Assembly: GCA_030789695.1 (NCBI GenBank)
Contig: CM061132.1
Location: forward strand, 155,726,817 to 155,790,816
From: Scilla litardierei
Lineage: Eukaryota > Streptophyta > Magnoliopsida > Asparagales > Asparagaceae
Reading direction: 5' to 3'
Length of the DNA stretch: 64,000 nucleotides
Shown here: piece after piece, positions 57,252 through 64,000 of the stretch
Layout: every line of letters starts with the position of its first letter
Position numbering within the stretch: the stretch's first letter is position 1
Made by a program: the position numbers and the translations under genes
The notes under the pieces: model-generated
What the model was told of the DNA's origin: nothing
What the model saw: the letters and a program-made list of their open reading frames with translations, nothing else
Databases searched by the model: none

Positions 57252-58458
57252 CCTTGAATTATTATTAGAGAATCATGTTTTAACCCAAGGCCAAATGTCT
57301 CCATTACTTTCATTTCCACCACTATCACTCCCACCGCTGAAGTCTGACCATGAGTTGGTGGTAGAGAGTTCCTTTGAAAACCAAGGCCCGACGATTCCAT
57401 CACCCTCACTTCCATTTCAAAAATCTATCCGTGAGTTATTAGTGGAGGAATCCACTGTAACCCAAGGCCAGATGGGTTCACCACCATCTCTGTTGCCGCC
57501 TACCACTTCTACTTTTGGGGGTGAAGCAGTCGTGTCTCACACATCGTCGATATCCTGCACCATGGAAGGTAACTTGTATGGTTTACAATTTGAAAATTTT
57601 GATATGAGTCTCTTTTCCCATACATGTACCACTTTTGAGACACACGCCGCCGATGCTCACATCCATCACCATACATCACCATACACCAGACTACGTGTCA
57701 TAGATGGATTATGAGCCGAGCACAGACCCATGGATGCAAACGATCTCTCGCATAGAGGTTGTTATCGAATAAGGGTCACATGAGAACATCGAGGAGGTCG
57801 TGGAGAATACCCACGTCGATGAAAAGGGAGAGCGTGAAGCCATGGACACCATGACTCATTTCAGCGAGCCTGATGGTCCCTTACCTCTACCACTTCCTCC
57901 ACAGCCCATCCTCACTCTACCAGATGCATCATATCCACCAGAGCTTACCACTCCCACTCAGGGAGATGTTTTAGACCCCATATTTGAATCAACTACTTCA
58001 CTTAAAATCTTTTAGATTCAAATATGCCTGACATGGTGCACCTTCCACAGGACACAAGTTCATACTCCACGGAGGCTTGCTGGACTATGTCAGCACCTGA
58101 CGAGCACATTGACGAGCATGACCAGGATATCGACGCGTTGTCGCCAGGGCATAGCAGCACATTCTCAGGGTGTATTCGTCACCCTTCTATTATCTTTCTA
58201 ATTTATATTGACGACTATCTCTGGGATACTTTTATTTTCGGGAAGAATTTTTTGCCATGGACTGATGCAGCTCGTTCTTTGCATGATATAGGTGGATATC
58301 TTCAAAGGACGCTTGGGGCTGCATTGCTTGGGTCCGTTGGTATTCGTGGCACGAAGCTTTTGATAGAGCCACGAAAGGAGCAGTTGGAACAGCTACTTGC
58401 CCTGCTTCAAATCATAGATCCACCGTATGCTCAGGTGTATCCTAATCCAGTAGTGTAA
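57199..58458 (+). pseudogene. Proline-rich repeat frames of the Athila-like element
   Basis: Three successive open frames (57199-57714, 57800-58015, 58024-58458). The first contains three diverged repeats of about 30 residues, each with a LSLPPxKS-like block followed by ELLxE or ELVVE, and GQM in two of them. No enzyme motif is seen. The last frame has LGAALLGSVGIRGTKLLIEP but no family I recognise. It is probably one older frame broken by stops. Confidence 0.4.
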
Positions 58459-60221
58459 AAATTTTACCGCTTTCTAGTTTAGAGTAGAATAATCGTGTCT
58501 CCTCTCGATACCGGGAGAGCGTATTTAGGATTTGCTTTTGTTTGAATAATTTTCCCCCTCTAGTGGTCCCAATTTATCATTTTACCATCCAACACCCTTT
58601 TCTTGATTTTTGGCCCATTTTCCTTGACCCCGTACTCTTTTTCATCCATGAGACCCCACCACCTCCAAAGGGTGGTGATGCTTGATTTACCTATCATTTT
58701 TACTCTCCCTTTTTATCTCTTATACCCGTATCGGATGTTCATATCCTTTGAGCATAGCGTTTATCAGCTTGGAGGAGAGTATCACACAGTGTCATTTTTT
58801 ATTTCCCTTTTGTGTTTCCCCTTTTTGTCGTGTTTTTCCATTTTTGTTTGTTCTTTTTGTACAATTTCTCTCCCATTTATCTTTTGCACTCCCATTACTT
58901 GTGATTTTATTACTTTGTGGGCAATACAAGTTTTAGTTTGGGGGAGTCGCACTTTGTGCACAGTTCGTGTGTTTTTCCGCCATTTTCTGCCTTTTCTGCG
59001 TTGTTTCATTTTTTTCCTTTCCCTTTTTTCTCCCTTCCCTAGAGATGAACCTTCGATGATCTGTTTTCTCTTATGTGTTTCACCTCCTAGACAAACGTGC
59101 TTTGCCACTTTTCCACATCACCATAAGATACTTCAGCTTCATATGCTATGTATTGTGCGTGCTTATGGATTCATTCTCCATTTACATCTTGATTTTGGAA
59201 TTGGTTGATTCTTAATCTAGCTTCAGTCATGGATTGACATGTTAGTATACCATCTATAGAAATCACATAAATCCACATGATCCATAATTCTCATATAACT
59301 GGAGCAATTGCTTTTCAGTCTCGTTTATCATTGCTATTTGCATGCCTTGAATGTTATTTGGGTTGATTGAACCACTACATGTTGATATGAGTAGGATAAC
59401 CCACTTCATTCCTGAATTGATGATGGAAACTACCTTGTTGAGTCCCGCACATAAAGGCATGTGAGAGAGTAAGAGCGATTGCTCGAAAATTGAAAAATAT
59501 TTGTATCTATGACAATAACATATTGCAATAACAATGCATGTTACTCTGAAGCTAAGCCAAGTCCTCCAAGCAAAGTCCTTGACCCCAAAAATCTCAAAAA
59601 TACCAAATATTACAAGGCCGCCAAAAATATCAAGAAGGCCAAAAATCTCATAAATGCTAAAAATCACAAAAATTCTGATTCCAAGACAAACTATGCTTAG
59701 TCTTGAGGGGTGCATTGATGGGTGACACAATAAGTTTTTCATGTGCATATGGGAGGAGACAATGGAAATTTCTATGATTTGCGAATCGAATTGAATTGTG
59801 GTGGGATTGCAATTGATGCATGCTAGTGTAATTTTTGAAACCATTCTTTTCTATGCTTGCTCTGCATGATACACTCTTCGCTCCTAGTTATGAATTTTGA
59901 TCGAGATTTGTGTATAACTAAGAATTCGTATACCATGTGCCATGCCATTGCTCGATAGTGATGATTATGATGATTCTATGACTTCTTGATAGATTTTGCT
60001 CATTATTGTTAAATCCATTGAAGTACCATCTTTCGCTATGAAATTGAAATGCTTGGTGTGGTGTGCGGATATATTTTTCATGTCGTTGTTTAGTGGTGTG
60101 TATGTATTGAAACCCAAGAAGGTGATGAAGGATTCGCCTTTCCTTCTTTCCTTTTCATCTACGAGCTTTACTCCCACTTGTCTTCCTCGGGGACGAGGAA
60201 AAGTTTAACTTGGGGGGACTT
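58459..60221 (+). other. Athila-like 3' non-coding region
   Basis: Pyrimidine-rich DNA with a first polypurine-like tract GTTTGGGGGAGTC at about 58936-58948. The real tract CTTGGGGGGACTT precedes the LTR, after CCTCGGGGACGAGGAAAAG (about 60186-60203), a pattern seen in this lineage. No gene is supported. Confidence 0.6.
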
Positions 60222-61525
60222 TGATTAGTGTTTATTTTGCACCTTTTACCCCCATGTTTTACCACGCTTTTGTTCACATTTTATCCCACTTTACATTATT
60301 TATATCATATTTTCGTTTACTTTGACTATTTTGGTATTTCGTGTGAAATTCAGGTAAATACGAGTGTTTGGGGCACTTTTGGAGTTGATCACATATGCCG
60401 GGATCAAATGATGTGGCTGCGGAGAGGATTCAATGGCCAAAGACCAAGAAGTACTGTTTTGAAGCTGCACGAATCTCCATTGAACACAACCCTCTCACCT
60501 TTCAGAAATCTGCTATCATTCCAGAAATATTTTCTGAGCTCTCATATTTTCGTATCATATGGGGCATTGTCACGATTCCAACGCCGCCTCGTTTGCTCAA
60601 ATCCGGTTTTCTAGATTTTTCTAGATTTTCTGGAGTGCAGCTTGGTACAGAATTCTGAAATTCCACACGGCTGTATGAACTATTTTTCAGCGGTTTGAGC
60701 CTTCATACTGTCATTTGAAGACAAGAGCCTCTTCTCCTTTCAGCGCCAATTCCACACAGCCGTTTGGATTAATCCAAACGGCCGCGTAACTCACGAGAAA
60801 TCTTGGAGAAATTGAGGGGAGTCTGCAAGAATGACACGGCCGTTTCAAATTTTTGAAACGGCCGCGTCGAATCTCCCCTTAACTCAATTTCACACAGCCG
60901 TTTGGATTCTCCAAACGGCCGTGTCGAATGAGTTCTTCTTCAGCGGCACATCGTGCGTAACATCTTGTAATCGACGCGGCCGTTTGGATTTCTCCAAACG
61001 GCCGTTTCGAATTGGGTTTGTAGCTATCTAAATGGGTCTTAGGGTTAGTATAAATAGTTGGGGGCGCCGCCGTTCGAGGGAGAGCCGAGTCTTTTGGCTC
61101 GTTTTGCATCTTTTTACTGTCCCATTGCATTTCTTTTGGAGTAAAGTAGTTTTGAATAGGATTTGGGGGTGCTTCTCTCTTAGGTTTGTAATGGAGATTG
61201 ACAAACTTTATTGTAAATCAATGAGATAAGTATCTCTTTCTATTTTCTTGTTGTTTTTATTATTGTTTTACTATCATTTGCTGCTCTAGTATTGCATTTA
61301 ATTATGTTATATTGTCCATTTTGTGATGCTTCCATTATATACATTTTCATATCACGTTCTTCGTTAAACCCCGTAAATCCATGTTTTCATTCTCTCGATT
61401 AACGTAGCTAGCATATAACCCTATATCGAGCTAGTACTCGATCAATCAGTCTCCCTGCAGACGACCCGTAAAGCGCTATGACGACGCCGTGTGTGCCTGC
61501 GGTTTATACATTTAAAGCTTTAACA
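60222..61525 (+). repeat. Athila-like 3' LTR (long form)
   Basis: About 1.3 kb. The segment 60314-61105, absent from the 5' LTR, includes four hairpin repeats with GGCCGTTTGGA-type arms. Confidence 0.85.
60753..61009. repeat. Four hairpins with GGCCGTTT arms in Athila-like LTR
   Basis: Inverted pairs at 60753-60787, 60834-60868, 60891-60925 and 60974-61009, each AGCCGTTTGGA or GGCCGTTTCAA with its complement after a loop of 2-6 bases, separated by 23-50 bp of unrelated sequence. Confidence 0.88.
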
Positions 61526-62026
61526 ACCGCCATTGAAGATTGTCGAGAGATTAGGTCTAGGAGTTTTTTTTCTTGGAGTTGAGTGATTCTCTCATTGTCT
61601 CCTTGTTTTCTTCCTTGAGTGAGTTTGTGAGGGCTTGTTCATCTTGACAAGTTATTTCTCACGTGAGTGGAAGCAAGATTGTAGTCCTTTGAAGATCTCT
61701 CTGATAGTGGAATCATCTCAGATGTAGGTTGTTCGCTGGATGTAGGTTGTTTGCAATCGAACCAGTGTAAACCTTTTGTGTCTGATGTGTGATTCATTTG
61801 TTGCTATTTCATTTGCTGCTTTACTTTGGAAGGTCGTAGGGAATTTTGTTGGGGTATTTTGAGTATCCGATTTTTACTAGTCCTAGATTCCTGATCAGCT
61901 TGTAGGAGTGGTTGTTTCCGTGTGGATCTCAAGGTGGTGATTTTTTTCCAACAAGTGGTATCAGAGCTTGTGTTCGTGTGTGAAGAAAGTTAGTGACGAA
62001 GATAGTGTCGTTAGCAACTTTGAACA

Positions 62027-62900
62027 TTGAGAAGTTCACTAGCCGGAATGATTTTTGGATCTGGCAAACAAAAGGTGAAAAATACTCTAATGCAGACGGG
62101 TTGTTATCAAATCGTATTCGATGAGGCGAATATCGATAAGGAAGTGAAGGAATCTGCAAGAGCCGAGATTGAGAGAAAGGTATACATTGTGATACCGTTG
62201 TCGTTGGCAGATAATGTTCAGAGAGAGGTCTTGGATGAAGTAACGGCGTCTGATATCTGGAAGAAGCTTGAGAGACTGTACATGAAGAAATCCTTCACGA
62301 GTCGTCTCTATTTGCTTCAGCAGCTGTATACGCTCAAGATGAAGTTTGGATCTGCAGTGAATGATCACATGGATGAATTGAACCGGATAATGATAGAGCT
62401 GCTGGGTATGGATGTGAAGAGTGAAGATAAGCAATAAGCAGTTATACTGGTGTGCTCATTGCCTGAGGAGTACAATCAGTTTGTTCGGTCTATGATATAC
62501 AATTGAACGACTCTCATAGTAGAGTATGTGAAGGAGGCGCTTCACACTGAGCAGCTATGTGGCAAAGTTCAAGGTAGAGATCATGAGAGTAACCGTGAGA
62601 TGCCCTATATGTGAGAGGTCGACGGGAATGGAGATGAGGTCAAGGCCAGCACAGGAAGAACAATGACCGCTCTAAGTCTAGACATTCACAGTATAGATTC
62701 GTGAAGATCGCATGCTACAGTTGTCAGTAGAAGTGTCATTTTGCTAACCAGTGTCCTAACAAGAATAGGAAGAAAGGCAAGAATGCCGATAAAGAGTCCG
62801 GTTCAGCATCATTTGAAATAGATGGCATGCATAACCATAATGAAGGGCATAGAGATCAATGTAGAGAGACGGAGATGTTTGCAGCAGGATTATAGGTGAA
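62027..62900 (+). pseudogene. Copia-D gag
   Basis: Open from about 62027 to a stop at 62437, with DIWKKLERLYMKKSFTSRLY and LLQQLYTLKMKFGSAVNDHM (UBN2-type). After the stop the same frame continues with LVCSLPEEYNQFV. A zinc knuckle CYSCQ..CHFANQC (about 62712-62757) contains a stop codon in the middle. Confidence 0.85.
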
Positions 62901-64000
62901 GCAAACATTGCGTGGCTTATGAATAGTGTGCTCATACCACATGACTCTGCATCAGAGTTGGTTCACAATATACCGTTACAAGAAAGATGGAGGCTCAATC
63001 CTCATAAGAAACAATGCAGTGTGCAAGACTGCAGGTATTGGAACCGTCTGGATCAAGATACTTGATGGCATAGTGCGTACACTAACCGATGCGAGGAATA
63101 CCCCAGATCTGCGGAAGAGCCTAATCTCCCTAAACATTTTGGACAATGCCGGATGCAAGTCGGTCTTTGAGAAAGACCAATTGAGAGTGTCAAAATGAGC
63201 CATGATATTGATGGAGGGAAAGAAAGTGAGAAACTTATATGTCCTTCAATGTACGACAGTGGAAGGAGATGTAGACATTGGCTCTACTAACACAAGTACC
63301 GGAGATTCAGCCAAGCTGTGGCATTTGGGTCACCCGTGTGACAAGACACTCGATATACTTCTGAGGAGAAAGTTAATTGATGCTACGAATGAGAGCGTAG
63401 AGTCCTGCGTGTATGGAAAAAAGACAAAGGTGCAGTTCAACACGGGAAATCACACTAGCTTGTAACCGCTTGACTATGTACACACAGATGTGTGGGGACC
63501 GTGATCGAAGCTGTCAAGAGGAGGAGCTAGATACTTTGGTCTTTTCATAGATGACTACTCCCGCAAAGTCTGGATATACTTGATGAAGTCGAAGGACCAG
63601 ACATTTGAGATCTTCAGGGATTGGAAGACCATGGTTGAAAAACAAATCGGAAGGCACGTGAAGGTGCTGAGGTCCGATAATAGAGACGAGTATACCTCAA
63701 GGGAATTTAGGAATTTCTGTAAATTCCATGGAATACACACACCCGAAGATCCGCAGTTAAATGGTGTGGTGGAGCGGATGAATCGGACATTGTTGGAGCG
63801 AGTGCGATGCTTAAGGCACTTAGCCGTTTTGGGGAAGAAATTTTGGGGAGAGATTCTTACCAGTGCAGTGTACATTGTGAACAGAGTTCTGTCAGTGGCT
63901 ATTAGTTACAAAATTCCCGAAGAAAAGTGGAGTGGAGATACTGGGGACTATTCATACTTACACATGGTGGGTTGCCCGACGTATGTGCACGAGAGGGGCG
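62901..64000 (+). pseudogene. Copia-D protease, pre-integrase and integrase, partial
   Basis: The protease motif is eroded (DSG not intact, about 62915). TVWIKILDGIVRTLTDARN (about 63050) is the usual spacer. Pre-integrase AKLWHLGHP and CVYGKK follow. Integrase has TDVWGP (then a stop), LFIDDYSRKVWIYLMKSKDQ, SDNRDEYTS and LNGVVERMNRTLLERVR, so the acidic positions are largely kept while stops interrupt the frame. The window ends inside the C-terminal part. Confidence 0.85.

Larger units (their letters stand above)
56212..61525 (+). mobile_element. Non-autonomous Athila/Tat-like Gypsy element
   Basis: The LTRs begin TGATTAGTGTTTATTTTGC (56212 and 60222) and end near AACA (56711 and 61525). 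The primer-binding site TGGCGCCGTTGCCGGGGA (56723-56740) matches the 3' end of plant tRNA-Asp, as in Athila-type elements. The polypurine tract TTGGGGGGAC lies at 60210-60219. Six bases CCGCCA occur at both outer borders (about 56205-56210 and 61527-61532), consistent with a target duplication, although offset by one or two bases from ideal TG...CA ends. The interior has no pol gene, only short frames including a zinc-knuckle protein. It interrupts the Copia-D LTR. Confidence 0.8.
55741..64000 (+). mobile_element. Copia-D: degenerate plus-strand Copia, runs off the window
   Basis: The proposed 5' LTR is 55741-56211 joined to 61526-61953 (start TGTTAAAATC, end TTTCCAACA), split by the Athila-like element. 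The primer-binding site TGGTATCAGAGC is at 61956-61967. Gag, protease, pre-integrase and integrase follow on the plus strand with many stops. Reverse transcriptase lies beyond the window. The left LTR boundary is inferred from the TG start and is less certain than the right one. Confidence 0.72.

Noticed and set aside
58603..59208. 201-codon Phe/Leu/Ser-rich frame that looks like a membrane protein
   Set aside because: It falls in a T-rich non-coding part of the Athila-like element; hydrophobicity follows from T-richness.

Overview
The window is plant nuclear DNA, almost certainly from a flowering plant. It has spliced plant-type genes, CACTA, hAT, Mutator-like, Helitron, Copia and Gypsy elements of plant lineages, and Copia primer-binding sites matching the plant initiator tRNA-Met. 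It also holds fragments of plant polygalacturonase, cyclin H and SYF1 genes. I cannot name the species. The stretch looks like intergenic, transposon-packed chromatin with one apparently intact cellular gene, a short-chain dehydrogenase/reductase at 34080-34868 (minus strand).

Layout. 1-11783 is the right part of a CACTA (En/Spm-like) transposon. It holds a broken TNP2-type transposase, an apparently intact 13-exon gene for a 740-residue Ptta/En-Spm plus Ulp1-protease protein, then captured pieces of cyclin H, a polygalacturonase and SYF1, and finally subterminal repeats and the terminal CACTA repeat. 12942-13443 is a small hAT element with an 8-bp target duplication, and about 13449-14028 is a MITE.

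16791-33352 is a Mutator-like element with a 9-bp target duplication. Inside it lie a MITE (16983-17448), a Helitron (32465-33165) and a 12.8-kb hAT element (18108-30914, 8-bp duplication). The hAT transposase gene is split by a 9.5-kb Gypsy chromovirus (20065-29582, 5-bp duplication). With the inserts removed, the Mutator-like element is about 2.6 kb and is mostly CT, GT and CA simple-sequence arrays.

The SDR gene follows, then a solo LTR (35381-36087). From about 38890 a decayed plus-strand Copia (Copia-A) is interrupted by two minus-strand Copia elements: Copia-B (39280-44821), which lacks reverse transcriptase, and Copia-C (47175-51914), which is complete but disabled. From about 55741 to the window end lies a decayed plus-strand Copia-D, whose 5' LTR is split by a non-autonomous Athila/Tat-like Gypsy element (56212-61525).

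How the parts relate. The CACTA genes would form one mobilisation unit: transposase, an accessory DNA-binding/protease protein and terminal repeats. The captured host exons ride along. The retrotransposons carry disabling mutations, so any mobility would need helpers. Insertion boundaries, target duplications and splice sites were read directly from the sequence. Family names come from recognised motifs and were not checked by database search.
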